Source of the DNA: Promethearchaeota archaeon
Lineage (GTDB): Archaea; Asgardarchaeota; Lokiarchaeia; Sigyniarchaeales; SOKP01
Direction: 5' to 3'
DNA: 64,000 nucleotides
Assembly: GCA_030603385.1 (NCBI GenBank)
Contig: JAUVXW010000002.1
Location: 124,001 to 188,000 of the forward strand
The notes beneath the pieces were generated by a model. It ran no database searches. It was not told the DNA's origin and saw nothing but the letters and a program-made list of their open reading frames with translations. This document shows, piece after piece, positions 8,618 to 17,431 of this stretch; position 1 is the stretch's first letter, and every line of letters begins with the position of its first letter. A program made the position numbers and the translations under genes.

Positions 8618-9604
8618 CTATTTTAGCTCAATTTTTAGTAGATCTTCAGCTAAAATAGTATTAGGAAATATTTCTTTTGCTTCTTCCAGAAGTTTTGATG
8701 CGTCATCTTGATACCTAGATGATATATGTGTAAGGATTAATTGTTTTGCATTCATTTGTTTAGCATCAAGTGCAGCATCAATAGAAGTTGAATGCTTCTT
8801 TTCTTGGGCAGTTTCTGCTAACTTTTTGGCAAAAGTTGCTTCATGAACTAAAATATCAGAGTCTTTTCCTAGCTCAATTATAGATTTGCCTGGTATTAAG
8901 TCTCCAGAATAGGTGATTTTTCTTCCTGGTTTTTTTGGCCCAATTATCCCTTCTTTTATAGGATCAATCTTTTTTCCTTGATACTCAATAATTTCTCCTT
9001 CCTGTAATTTCTTCCAGAGATGACTTTCGGGAATCCCTAATGCTTTTGCCTTTTCAGGTTCAAATTTTCCAAAACGAGGTTTTTCAATGAATGCATAGGC
9101 ATAAGTTATTACAGAATGTTCAACCAAGGCATATTTTATTGTATAATATTTGGAGTCATAAATTATGTTATCTTGAATCTTGATTTTATTCTTAGGCTCT
9201 TCAGAATCTAATCCTTCAAATTCAATCAATTCCTTAGTTAAATGATCTATTTCATATATCTTAATTGGATAATTAGCTTTTAGACCAAGGATTTTTCTAT
9301 GAAGAAGTAGATAAAGAAAAAGATTCCTCGGCCCAAACATCACAATCGGGGCGGTTCTATCATTTAAGCTTAATCGAAATAAAAATCCAGGCAATCCAAT
9401 GATATGATCTCCATGAAAATGGGATATAAAAATCATTAAAGGTTTATTAAATTTTAATCCCGCTTCAGCAAATCGGCGTTGGAAGTCTTCACCACAATCA
9501 AATAAGAGAATTTTATTTCGATACCTAATTGCAATTGAAGATAAATTGCGTTCTCTAGTAGGAGTAGCTGCGGAACTTCCTAAAATATGCAATGTGAGTT
9601 CCAT
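8618..9604 (-). CDS. rnz: Ribonuclease Z (tRNA 3'-processing endonuclease)
   Basis: The 328-residue protein is a short-form RNase Z of the metallo-beta-lactamase fold. The zinc motif HFHGDH lies near residues 62-67, after the FDCGED strand near 35. Further ligands are in EHSVITYAY (near 162), SGDLIPG and THISSRY near the C-terminus. It cuts immediately after the discriminator base of tRNA precursors in the cytoplasm. Start is ATG 9604. Its final 30 codons are duplicated as a remnant at 7904-8035. It is monocistronic or leads to the small membrane gene downstream. Confidence 0.93.
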   Translation of the reverse strand: MELTLHILGSSAATPTRERNLSSIAIRYRNKILLFDCGEDFQRRFAEAGLKFNKPLMIFISHFHGDHIIGLPGFLFRLSLNDRTAPIVMFGPRNLFLYLLLHRKILGLKANYPIKIYEIDHLTKELIEFEGLDSEEPKNKIKIQDNIIYDSKYYTIKYALVEHSVITYAYAFIEKPRFGKFEPEKAKALGIPESHLWKKLQEGEIIEYQGKKIDPIKEGIIGPKKPGRKITYSGDLIPGKSIIELGKDSDILVHEATFAKKLAETAQEKKHSTSIDAALDAKQMNAKQLILTHISSRYQDDASKLLEEAKEIFPNTILAEDLLKIELK

Positions 9605-9712
9605 AATTAGATTAACCTATTAAAATATTTAAAATAACCTTCTCTTATTCAAAAATAACAAGAAAAATAGTCAATTTTCTGGTAACTAATCAGTAAAGGT
9701 TAGCAATAGTGC

Positions 9713-10984
9713 TTATTTTTTTCGTAATTGCGCGAGTTCCATTCTTTGTTCAGTATTCTGTTTTTGTAAGTCATCAATAATACCTTTAAGTTCTCTCAAT
9801 CTTAGTGCTAAATGAGGATTCTCTTGAGTTTGAGCTGGCGCTCGCAGAGTATGGCTTTCTATTTGTTTTTGTAAGTCATTAAATTTTTGATCTCTTGTTT
9901 TTAATTGGTTTTCCAATTGTCTATATCTTTTTTTAATTTGCACTGCTTCGTTTTTTATTGTTTCGATTTCCCCCTCTTTAGCCTCTAATTGTTTCTGTAA
10001 AAATATAGCCATCTCTCTTTGCATTTTTAATTTTCCTTCAATTTCTTTTTGTGATTCACCTGTTTCTGATAAAGCACCAGTTTTGTATTTCTTAAGTTGT
10101 TCTTGGAGTGATTTTACTTCCAATTTTGATTTATTCAATTTATTCTGTAATTCATCTTTTAATGTATGAATCATTTCTGATGATGCCATGTCAGCTTGAT
10201 CTGAATCTGTGGTAATTGTTCCTTTTTTCAAAGATTTTATTTCATTTTTCAATTTTTCAATTTCTACGTCTTTTTTATCTTTTTTTTTGCTTTTTTTCTC
10301 ATATTTCGTAAGTTTTTGTTTTAAATCAAGTATTTGTCTCTTAGATTTGTTTAATTGTTTTTGAAGATCTTCAATTAATTTTTTCGTTATTGAATCACTA
10401 CTTTCATTCTGGGACGCAGAACTCAATTCATTTATTTTCTGGTTTAATTCATTGATTTCTGATTTGTAGATTTCAATTGTATTATCTTTTTCATTTAATT
10501 TTTCTTCAAATTCTTCCGCAACTTTGAGTTGATATTCTAATTTTTTTATGATTGCTTTCTGTTTGTTTACTTTATCCTGTAAATCTGCTACTAATGCATT
10601 TAGTGGAGGTTTTTCCCTTAAATCTTCTACTCTAATAACAGATGTTTTTTTATGTTTATTCTTAAATTTTTCAAACTCCTGTTGGAGTTGAGTATAGTCT
10701 TTTCTTAATATGCCCATACTATTCTTTAGATCACGGATATATTTATCTTTCTCTCCAAGTTCATATGCAAATCTAGATTCTGCAGCTTGTATTTTTTTAC
10801 TTTTGGATTTAGCTCCTTCTTCTAATTCTTTTATAGCTTCTAATTCCATAATTTTATCTTCGCGTTCTTCGATGATATCTTCAAGTTGGTCGATTTCATT
10901 ATCTGTTTTCTCTAATTTTAACTCTAGTTCTCCGATTTTTTTTTCTAATTCTCTGATTTTATCTTTTAATGCAGCTTCTGACAT
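9713..10984 (-). CDS. Long coiled-coil protein
   Basis: About 423 residues, nearly all heptad-repeat coiled coil rich in Lys, Glu, Gln and Leu. Short breaks occur near residues 115-135 and 255-275. There is no ATPase (SMC-type) head, signal peptide or membrane segment. I chose ATG 10984 (MSEAALKDK); TTG 10993 would add three residues. Long coiled coils in Asgard archaea may organise membranes, chromosomes or cytoskeletal structures, but no motif here decides. It stands upstream of the RNase Z gene with a gap of about 110 bp. Homology searches will be confounded by composition. Confidence 0.7.
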   Translation of the reverse strand: MSEAALKDKIRELEKKIGELELKLEKTDNEIDQLEDIIEEREDKIMELEAIKELEEGAKSKSKKIQAAESRFAYELGEKDKYIRDLKNSMGILRKDYTQLQQEFEKFKNKHKKTSVIRVEDLREKPPLNALVADLQDKVNKQKAIIKKLEYQLKVAEEFEEKLNEKDNTIEIYKSEINELNQKINELSSASQNESSDSITKKLIEDLQKQLNKSKRQILDLKQKLTKYEKKSKKKDKKDVEIEKLKNEIKSLKKGTITTDSDQADMASSEMIHTLKDELQNKLNKSKLEVKSLQEQLKKYKTGALSETGESQKEIEGKLKMQREMAIFLQKQLEAKEGEIETIKNEAVQIKKRYRQLENQLKTRDQKFNDLQKQIESHTLRAPAQTQENPHLALRLRELKGIIDDLQKQNTEQRMELAQLRKK

Positions 10985-11082
10985 ATTGAACAATCATCTA
11001 TTAATTAATTTATTAATAAAATTATAGATTTTAAAATTTAACTCATTATTTTTAATAATATCTCACAATAAGTTAAAAATCC

Positions 11083-12996
11083 TTAATATATTTCAAAATC
11101 CTTAATCGAAAACTTATTGATTTTTCTCATGATAGGGAATAAGCTTAGAAAATTAAAAAAAGTAAAAGTAACTAACAGTATAGCAAAAACAGTAAATGGA
11201 ATGTATAATGGGGGCAAATATACGCGACCAAAGATAACAATTGAATTTAGAATCATACCTATACTAAAACTTATTAAAAGTGAAGGAATGATAACAAAAG
11301 TAGATTCCAAGAAAAGAATTCTTTTTAATGCTTTGTTCCTAGAGCCCAAAGCTCTCATAATTAAGAAATCTCTTGCTTTTTCCATTATTCCACTTTTTTG
11401 ATAATTATAAAGGGATAAGATCCCAAGAATTGCTATAATAATCATTAAAAACATTGGGTATAATGATAAATTTAATAAGAAATTCAGATTCTTTTTAAAT
11501 ACTCCATCCAGTTTCATATGAGCAAAGTCAGTTCCCAAATTAGATTCAATAAAGATTTCTAAATCTGTTTTTATGTTGTTATACGACCCACTTTTCAATT
11601 TTAATAAAACAAGATTAATTGCCTGATTTGAGAATAATAATTTATTCTGAAAAGACTCTAAACTTATATAACCCGCATATCCATTATAAAAACTATCAAT
11701 AACTACTCCAGTTATCTCAAATTCATGAGATTCATTGCCTATATTTTTGATTTTAAGATTTTGTATTAATGCTTTATCAAAATAATTATAAGCTAAACCA
11801 TCCCCTACAATCATCTCATAATCAAGGGTAGAATAATTTCCTTCAATCTCAAAATTTTGGATCATCTTACTCAGATTTACTCCAATAATAGGAATATTTT
11901 CTGTCCTATGTTTTCCATAAGTTATATATTCCCCATCAACAATAACAATTTTGCTCATTTCTTCTATATCACAGAAGTTTATTAATCTCTCATCAACTTT
12001 TTCGATATCGCCTACAGTTTCTTTAATATTGCTCACATTGTTGATACTAAATAAGTATTTTGAATCTGTAAAATTAATATCTGTATGGTTAATAACAATT
12101 CTTGGATTTGAGAACATCTCATACATCAGTGAATAATTTTGGATCACATCTTCATGACCGATTATTACAATATTTTCACCTTGCGCCTTACGAATCCACT
12201 CCTCCGATGATGTTCTTAAAACGATTGTACCTAATCCAAGTGTGAATATTATTAAACAAATTAATGAAAACACTATAATATATCTTTTAAACTCACCCTT
12301 TCTTCTTAAAGTATTAATTATTGACAATTTGATATTAATTCCTAATGAAGAAAGCCATTTTGGGATGAACTGAATTTTTTTTGAAGCATCGTAATCATGA
12401 GGAATATCTTTAGAAAATGTTTTTATTATTTTTTCTTTCCCTATTCTTCTTAAGGCATACCCTGATACAAAAAATATCCCAAAAATACAAGAAACAAATA
12501 GTATTGAAGTAAATATAACATCTATTTGAAACTCAATAGAAAAATAGAAAGAATTCATTATTAAACTAAATATTCCAAAGGAAAGAACTCCACACATTAT
12601 ACCAAAGAAGAACCCAATGAAAAAAATGATATAAACCTCGAGAAGATAAAAACTATAAAGCTTACGGGGTAATGTACCTAAAGCTTTCATTATTCCAATA
12701 TCCTTTTTTTTATTAATAATATGAGTAGTAGAAATCGCGACTACTATAAAAACAGCCAATATCATTAATAAAATCTGGATTATTGTAATGAACTGTTTAT
12801 AAACAATACTAATACTCCCTGAGAAGAAAAATTCATTTGAAAAATCGGACTGAATAAATACATTTAAACCCAAAGAAGATGTAAAGTAAATTAAGAATTC
12901 TGTTATGGCTACAACTAAAGTAATGATTATTAAATAAGGAATTGTTTGGTTCTTTTTACGATAAAAATCCTTTAGGGCAAAATCAAAAGATGACAT
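11083..12996 (-). CDS. MacB/Lol-type ABC transporter permease (FtsX family)
   Basis: The 637-residue protein has an N-terminal membrane anchor near 20-40. An FtsX-like block of three helices spans about 65-185, with KKKDIGIMKALGT near 95, the classic FtsX signature. A further helix lies near 240, then an extracytoplasmic domain of roughly 240 residues, then a second FtsX block near 515-630 with ARDFLIMRALGS. Such permeases move lipids, peptides or macrolides outward, or transmit mechanical signals, rather than import. The ATPase gene ends 22 bp upstream on the same strand, so the two form an operon. Substrate cannot be told. Confidence 0.85.
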   Translation of the reverse strand: MSSFDFALKDFYRKKNQTIPYLIIITLVVAITEFLIYFTSSLGLNVFIQSDFSNEFFFSGSISIVYKQFITIIQILLMILAVFIVVAISTTHIINKKKDIGIMKALGTLPRKLYSFYLLEVYIIFFIGFFFGIMCGVLSFGIFSLIMNSFYFSIEFQIDVIFTSILFVSCIFGIFFVSGYALRRIGKEKIIKTFSKDIPHDYDASKKIQFIPKWLSSLGINIKLSIINTLRRKGEFKRYIIVFSLICLIIFTLGLGTIVLRTSSEEWIRKAQGENIVIIGHEDVIQNYSLMYEMFSNPRIVINHTDINFTDSKYLFSINNVSNIKETVGDIEKVDERLINFCDIEEMSKIVIVDGEYITYGKHRTENIPIIGVNLSKMIQNFEIEGNYSTLDYEMIVGDGLAYNYFDKALIQNLKIKNIGNESHEFEITGVVIDSFYNGYAGYISLESFQNKLLFSNQAINLVLLKLKSGSYNNIKTDLEIFIESNLGTDFAHMKLDGVFKKNLNFLLNLSLYPMFLMIIIAILGILSLYNYQKSGIMEKARDFLIMRALGSRNKALKRILFLESTFVIIPSLLISFSIGMILNSIVIFGRVYLPPLYIPFTVFAILLVTFTFFNFLSLFPIMRKINKFSIKDFEIY

Positions 12997-13018
12997 ATCA
13001 GACTTTAAAATTTGTTTT

Positions 13019-13777
13019 TTAATTTGGTTGTTGTTTTTCTTCTACTATTTTCCCCTCATCAAATGAAATTATACGATCTGCCAATGCTATTAAGTCATCA
13101 TCATGAGTAGCAATAATTATGGTTTTTTCGCTTGATTTTAATTCTTTAAAAAGATCTCTAATAAAGAGACTGGTCTTTTTATCCAGATTAGCAGTTGGTT
13201 CATCAGCTAAAATGATTGGAGGATTATTTGCCAACGCTCTAGCGATAGCAACTCTTTGTTGTTCACCAGCAGATAACTGAAATGGCAAATGTTCTCTTCT
13301 ATCACCTAATCTCATTTTTTTTAACAGTTTTACAGCATGACTTCTCTGTTCTTCAAATTTCATACCAGAGAGATTCATAGGGAACATTATGTTTTCTTCG
13401 GCTGTAAGAGTACTGATTAGATTATAATTTTGAAATATAAATCCCGAATTTATTAAACGAAATAAAGCTAAAGATTCTTGATCCATATCAGTAATTTTGA
13501 CTCCTTGGTTATAAATTGTTCCTGAATTAGGAGAATCCAAACCACCTATTAAATTTAATAATGTGGTCTTACCAGCACCACTCGGACCTTCAATAACAAC
13601 AAATTCACCATCATTTACGTCTAATGATACATTATCAACTGCCTTTACAATAAAATCTCCAATTTCATAATTTTTAACAAGATTTTTGCAAAAAATTAAT
13701 ATACCTTGTTCAGTAAGTTCCTTTGCCAAATTAATTTTATCTAATTCTTGATATTCTTCAACGGAATTTTCCTTCAT
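13019..13777 (-). CDS. MacB/LolD-type ABC transporter ATP-binding protein
   Basis: The 252-residue nucleotide-binding subunit has Walker A GPSGAGKTT near residue 65, a Q-loop FQNYNLI, signature LSAGEQQRVAIARAL near 165, Walker B IILADEPTANLD near 185 and the H-loop ATHDD near 220. Spacing and the ANLD ending match the LolD/MacB/FtsE group that works with FtsX-type permeases. It is first in an operon with the permease downstream. An N-terminal extension of about 30 residues precedes the usual start of the fold; ATG 13777 is the only good upstream start. Confidence 0.92.
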   Translation of the reverse strand: MKENSVEEYQELDKINLAKELTEQGILIFCKNLVKNYEIGDFIVKAVDNVSLDVNDGEFVVIEGPSGAGKTTLLNLIGGLDSPNSGTIYNQGVKITDMDQESLALFRLINSGFIFQNYNLISTLTAEENIMFPMNLSGMKFEEQRSHAVKLLKKMRLGDRREHLPFQLSAGEQQRVAIARALANNPPIILADEPTANLDKKTSLFIRDLFKELKSSEKTIIIATHDDDLIALADRIISFDEGKIVEEKQQPN

Positions 13778-14258
13778 TTTTAATTCAACGCTATTTTGTT
13801 CTACTCGTAAGTTTATTCACGAATCTGTTAACATTAATCTTGTTACTCTTAGATGTTTGATGAAAATGACGAATAATTTAAAATTCTATGTAAAGAATTA
13901 ATATTGTATTTTAATAATTTATGTTAGATTTTAAAATAAATTTAAATATTAAAGTATCATAATATTCTTGAGGGAGATTGAGAAACTAAAAAATATCCCC
14001 TATACATGTGTGAATTCCACTAAATGTGAGGAAATTTCCTAATTAAAATGGTAACTAAATAAATTTTGTTGTGAAATCTTAAACTTCCTTTTTAAGATTT
14101 TAATTTTTTCTCATCTCCCTCATTCTAGTTCTTAAATTATCGCATTCATTAGAGATTGACCCTTACTATCTTTTTTATAAAATAAACTTTAAAGGATTTA
14201 TTTAATTACAAATTATAATTTTATTAGGGAATATTAATAATTAAAAGTGTAGATCTTT
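13778..14258. other. Intergenic region containing an inverted-repeat element
   Basis: This 481-bp gap separates the ABC operon from the corrinoid-protein gene and has no protein-like frame. It contains the inverted-repeat element at 13969-14122. The last 100 bp are AT-rich and probably contain the corrinoid-gene promoter. Confidence 0.5.
13969..14122. mobile_element. MITE-like inverted-repeat element (or structured RNA)
   Basis: TGAGGGAGAT-T-GAGAAA at 13969-13985 is complementary to TTTCTCATCTCCCTCA at 14107-14122, giving 16 pairs with one bulged T. The tetranucleotide TTCT stands directly outside both ends (13965-13968 and 14123-14126), as a target duplication would. Inside is a second hairpin, AAATCTTAAA paired with TTTAAGATTT (about 14074-14100), and the palindrome AGGAAATTTCCT near 14029-14040. 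No ORF is inside. A non-autonomous transposon fits best; a folded non-coding RNA is the alternative. No second copy is in the window. Confidence 0.45.
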
Positions 14259-14891
14259 ATGGATTTTGAAAAATTAACTGAACTAGTAATTGAATTAGAA
14301 GTTGACGATATTGCTGACGCTGTAAAAGAAGCATTAGGTGAGGATAAAGATCCTTTTGATATATTAAACGCTTTAACGAAGGGAATGGATGAAGTTGGAC
14401 ATCGATATGAGGAAAAAGAATACTATTTAACTGAACTTGTGCTAGCTGGTGAAACCATGAAAGAAGCATTTGCTATTTTACAGCCTGCGTTAGCCGCAGC
14501 AGATACATCTTCAGAAAAAGTAAAAGTAATTCTAGCTACTGTTAAGGGAGATAACCATGATATTGGAAAAAATATTCTTGGCTCTCTCCTATTAAGTTCT
14601 GGGTTTGAACTTCATGATTTAGGTATGGATGTGGATGAAAACACAATTGTAGAAAAAGTTAAAGAAATAGGTACATCTATTATAGCATTAAGTTCATTAC
14701 TTACAATGACGGTAGAACAAATTAAAGTCGTTCACGAAGCTTTAATAACTGCTGGTCTTCGAGATAGTGTTAAATTAATAGTCGGAGGTGCTCCTTTAAA
14801 TGAGGAACTTGCTAAAAAACTTGGAGCAGATGATTTTGCTGATGACGCAGTAGATGGAGTGAGGCATATCAAAGAATTAGCTAAAAAGTAA
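14259..14891 (+). CDS. Corrinoid (B12-binding) methyltransferase protein, MtaC/MtbC/MttC type
   Basis: The 210-residue protein has an N-terminal four-helix cap (residues 1-85) and a C-terminal B12-binding Rossmann domain. The cobalt-ligating histidine lies in GDNHDIGKN near residue 100. SLLTMTV (near 145) and VGGAPL (near 175) shape the nucleotide-tail pocket. Such proteins accept a methyl group from a substrate-specific methyltransferase (methanol, methylamines, methoxylated compounds) and pass it to tetrahydropterin or CoM. No MttB/MtaB-type gene is adjacent, so the methyl donor is unknown. It could feed the Wood-Ljungdahl pathway that includes CdhE. Confidence 0.88.
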   Translation: MDFEKLTELVIELEVDDIADAVKEALGEDKDPFDILNALTKGMDEVGHRYEEKEYYLTELVLAGETMKEAFAILQPALAAADTSSEKVKVILATVKGDNHDIGKNILGSLLLSSGFELHDLGMDVDENTIVEKVKEIGTSIIALSSLLTMTVEQIKVVHEALITAGLRDSVKLIVGGAPLNEELAKKLGADDFADDAVDGVRHIKELAKK

Positions 14892-15042
14892 AAAAATTAC
14901 TAAAAAGCTATTTTTATTTTAATCATAATCTTACTTTTTTTAGATTGTTTTGATTATTGATTTATAGATTATAAGTTCCTTTTTTTAACTATTTTATATC
15001 TGTTTTATGTTTATTATTGAATTTGATTAAATTATAATGAGA

Positions 15043-15055
15043 ATATTTATACTTC
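15043..15055 (+). promoter_or_regulatory. Likely TATA element of the TusA-IscS-IscU operon
   Basis: An ATTTATACTT box lies about 75 bp before the TusA start. It is the best TATA-like match in the 236-bp gap, preceded by purine-rich bases suitable for TFB. A strong GGAGG at 15116-15120 then sets the TTG start at 15128. Confidence 0.3.
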
Positions 15056-15127
15056 TTAGTATTCGTTTATGTCCTAAGAACCAATAAAATAAAACGAGTA
15101 GTATAAAATTATATGGAGGATTAAATT

Positions 15128-15373
15128 TTGACTGAAAATGAAATTAAATATGATAGTTCCCTCGACACTAGAGGGCTTTTCTGCCCGGAACCTTTATTTG
15201 AAGTTAGGAATTTAAGTGAGACTCTTGAAATTGGACAATGCTTTAAAGTACTCGCAGATGATCCCGCTGCTGAAGAAGATTTAAAGAGATGGGCTAAGAG
15301 GACAGATACTAAATTAGTTGAATTCCTTAAGGATGGCGATGATTTAGTATTCTATTTTAAGAAAATGAAATGA
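15128..15373 (+). CDS. TusA/SirA-like sulfur carrier protein
   Basis: The 81-residue protein has the TusA signature LDTRGLFCPEPL, in which the CPxP cysteine (near residue 20) carries persulfide sulfur. The alpha-beta pattern and the DDPAAEEDLKRWAKR stretch match the family. TusA hands sulfur between desulfurases or rhodaneses and acceptors for Fe-S clusters, tRNA thiolation or cofactors. GGAGG ends eight bases before TTG 15128. The IscS-like gene starts 19 bp after its stop, so the two are co-transcribed. A second TusA domain is embedded in the CoA-disulfide reductase fusion a few kb downstream. Confidence 0.92.
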   Translation: MTENEIKYDSSLDTRGLFCPEPLFEVRNLSETLEIGQCFKVLADDPAAEEDLKRWAKRTDTKLVEFLKDGDDLVFYFKKMK

Positions 15374-15392
15374 AAAAAGAGAGGATAAAAGG

Positions 15393-16586
15393 ATGAGTGT
15401 TTATTTAGATCATCAAGCAGCGAAGCCTGTCGATTCTAGGGTTATTTCAGAGATGACAATTTATTTAAATCAAAAATTTGCTAACCCAGCATCACTGCAT
15501 TGTGATGGGGACGAAGCTACTGATGCATTAAGCGAATTTCGACGTAAGGTTGCCGATTTTATTAACGCCCCAGATCCAGACTCTATAATTTTCACATCCG
15601 GAGCAACTGAGTCTAATAATCTTGCTTTAATCGGGGCTGCAATGAGAAATAAAAAGAAAGGGAATCATATAATAATTTCAGAGATAGAACATATTTCGAT
15701 TTTAAATATTGCTAAGTATTTGGAACGGCAAGGTTTTGAAGTTAGTAGAGTTCCAGTAGATCAATACGGAATTGTAAGACTCGACAAGCTTGAACGGTTA
15801 ATTACTGATAAAACAATACTAGTCTCGATTTCTATGGCAAGCAATGAAGTTGGATCCATTCAACCTATTAAAAAAATTAGTGATCTCGCAGTTAAGCATA
15901 AAATATTATTTCATACTGATGCTGTTGCTAGTGAAAGTGTTATGCCAATCGATGTTCAACAAATTCCAGTTGATATGTTAACATTATCTTCAAACGATAT
16001 TTATGGACCAAGAGGAGTCGGTGCTTTATACTTGAAAAAAGGTGTACGAGTAAATCCAATCATAATTGGTGGAGGTCAGGAAAGAGGTTTTAGATCTGGT
16101 TCAGAGAACATACCAGGTATAGTTGGATTTGGAAAAGCTGCTGAGATAATGAAAGCAGAAATAAATGAAGAAGCGGCTAGACTAAAAGTTTTAAGGGATA
16201 AATTAATTAAAGGGATATTAGAAACAATTCCAAAGTCGTACTTAAATGGTCATCCAGAAAAGAGACTTCCTCATAATGCTCATTTTAGATTTGACTATAT
16301 TGAGGGTGAATCGTTAATTTTAGGTTTAAAAGATGAGAAAATTGCGGCTGCGACAGGATCTGCGTGTTCATCAAAAACTCTAGAGCCTTCTCATACATTA
16401 ATTGCCATGGGGTTGTTGCATCAAGAAGCTCATGGAAGCTTAATGATTACTTTTGGTCGAGATACGAAAGAAGAACATGTTAATAAATTATTAGATAAAC
16501 TGCCAGTTATTGTAAAAAGATTAAGATTATTATCTCCCCTAACTCCTCCTGATTTAATAAAAAAAAATAATGAGGTGAATGAATAG
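15393..16586 (+). CDS. IscS/NifS-like protein with Asp in place of the PLP lysine
   Basis: The 397-residue protein keeps the cysteine desulfurase fold: SGATESNNLAL near 70, HTDAV near 180, GGGQERGFRSGSEN near 230 and the mobile-loop Cys325 in GSACSS. Where family members have the PLP Schiff-base lysine (SSHKIYGPKG), this one reads SSNDIYGPRG, with Asn201 and Asp202. The DNA codons AAC GAT are unambiguous. From memory, Archaeoglobus fulgidus IscS also has Asp there and is reported to lack desulfurase activity while still binding IscU and offering a cysteine ligand. It probably acts as an assembly partner, not a desulfurase. It overlaps iscU by eight bases. Confidence 0.9.
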   Translation: MSVYLDHQAAKPVDSRVISEMTIYLNQKFANPASLHCDGDEATDALSEFRRKVADFINAPDPDSIIFTSGATESNNLALIGAAMRNKKKGNHIIISEIEHISILNIAKYLERQGFEVSRVPVDQYGIVRLDKLERLITDKTILVSISMASNEVGSIQPIKKISDLAVKHKILFHTDAVASESVMPIDVQQIPVDMLTLSSNDIYGPRGVGALYLKKGVRVNPIIIGGGQERGFRSGSENIPGIVGFGKAAEIMKAEINEEAARLKVLRDKLIKGILETIPKSYLNGHPEKRLPHNAHFRFDYIEGESLILGLKDEKIAAATGSACSSKTLEPSHTLIAMGLLHQEAHGSLMITFGRDTKEEHVNKLLDKLPVIVKRLRLLSPLTPPDLIKKNNEVNE

Positions 16587-17391
16587 AATGAAAGGAACCC
16601 AATATTCCGAAAAGGTATTGGAACATTTCCGTAACCCTAGAAATGTAGGAGTAATAGAGAAGCCTGATGGGTATGGACGCGTTGGAAATCCTATTTGTGG
16701 CGATTTAATGGATATTTACATCAAAGTTGGAAAAAATGAAGCTGGTGAAGATATAATTGATGATGTAAAATTTAGAACTTTTGGTTGTGGGTCAGCTGTT
16801 GCCACATCATCAATGGTGACGACAATGGCTAAGGGAATGAAAGTTGATGATGCTTATGAAATTACTCGGAAAGATGTTGCTGAAGAATTAGATGGACTAC
16901 CCCCAATAAAGATGCATTGTTCTAATTTAGCCGCTGATGCTCTAAAAGCAGCAATTGATAATTATAGAGGTAAGGCAGAAACATATGTAGAGGTAGAACA
17001 TAGAACCTGCGAAGCATCAGAACTCAAGGTAATTCTAGGTATTGATGAATTTCTTGGTAAAGGGGTTTATAAGAAGAAAGTTAAAGATTTATCCGAGTTT
17101 AGTAATAAAAGAGTGTTAGTGATTGATACAGGGGATGAATCTTTAGAATATGCTTTAGAATTGACGAATCATACAGGTAGAGTCATTGCGGTAACGTCTG
17201 CGAAATCTATACCCGGTTCTGAAAACTTACGGAAAAAAATAAAAATGTCTGATGTAAAGATGATACATCAATCTGAACTTTTAGAAGTTATAGGGACAGA
17301 TGATGTTGAAAAAATTAAACTGCATGATTTTGATGAAGATGAAAATTATGAGCTCTTTGTCGATGTAGTAATAATTCTTGAAGAAAATTAA
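16579..17391 (+). CDS. IscU scaffold fused to a degenerate thioredoxin-reductase-like domain
   Basis: Residues 1-150 are a complete IscU scaffold. Cys40 and Asp42 lie in NPICGDLMD, Cys70 in FGCGSA, and His113-Cys114 in MHCSNLA. These bind the nascent 2Fe-2S cluster. Residues about 175-270 resemble the NADPH-binding half of thioredoxin reductase (RVLVIDTGDESLEYALELT, then GRVIAVT, then VDVVIIL). The GxGxxG loop is altered to DTGDES, so nucleotide binding is doubtful. It overlaps the IscS-like gene by eight bases; ATG 16588 after GAGGTGA is an alternative start. Linkage to the desulfurase-like gene and TusA supports an Fe-S assembly role. Confidence 0.88.
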   Translation: MNRMKGTQYSEKVLEHFRNPRNVGVIEKPDGYGRVGNPICGDLMDIYIKVGKNEAGEDIIDDVKFRTFGCGSAVATSSMVTTMAKGMKVDDAYEITRKDVAEELDGLPPIKMHCSNLAADALKAAIDNYRGKAETYVEVEHRTCEASELKVILGIDEFLGKGVYKKKVKDLSEFSNKRVLVIDTGDESLEYALELTNHTGRVIAVTSAKSIPGSENLRKKIKMSDVKMIHQSELLEVIGTDDVEKIKLHDFDEDENYELFVDVVIILEEN

Positions 17392-17431
17392 GGATTAGGT
17401 TTTCAAAAGATTTAATTAATACTTTTTCTCT

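Noticed and set aside
13969..14122. SRP RNA, RNase P RNA or known riboswitch
   Set aside because: The stem is short, the interior is AT-rich and no conserved core of those RNAs is recognisable.
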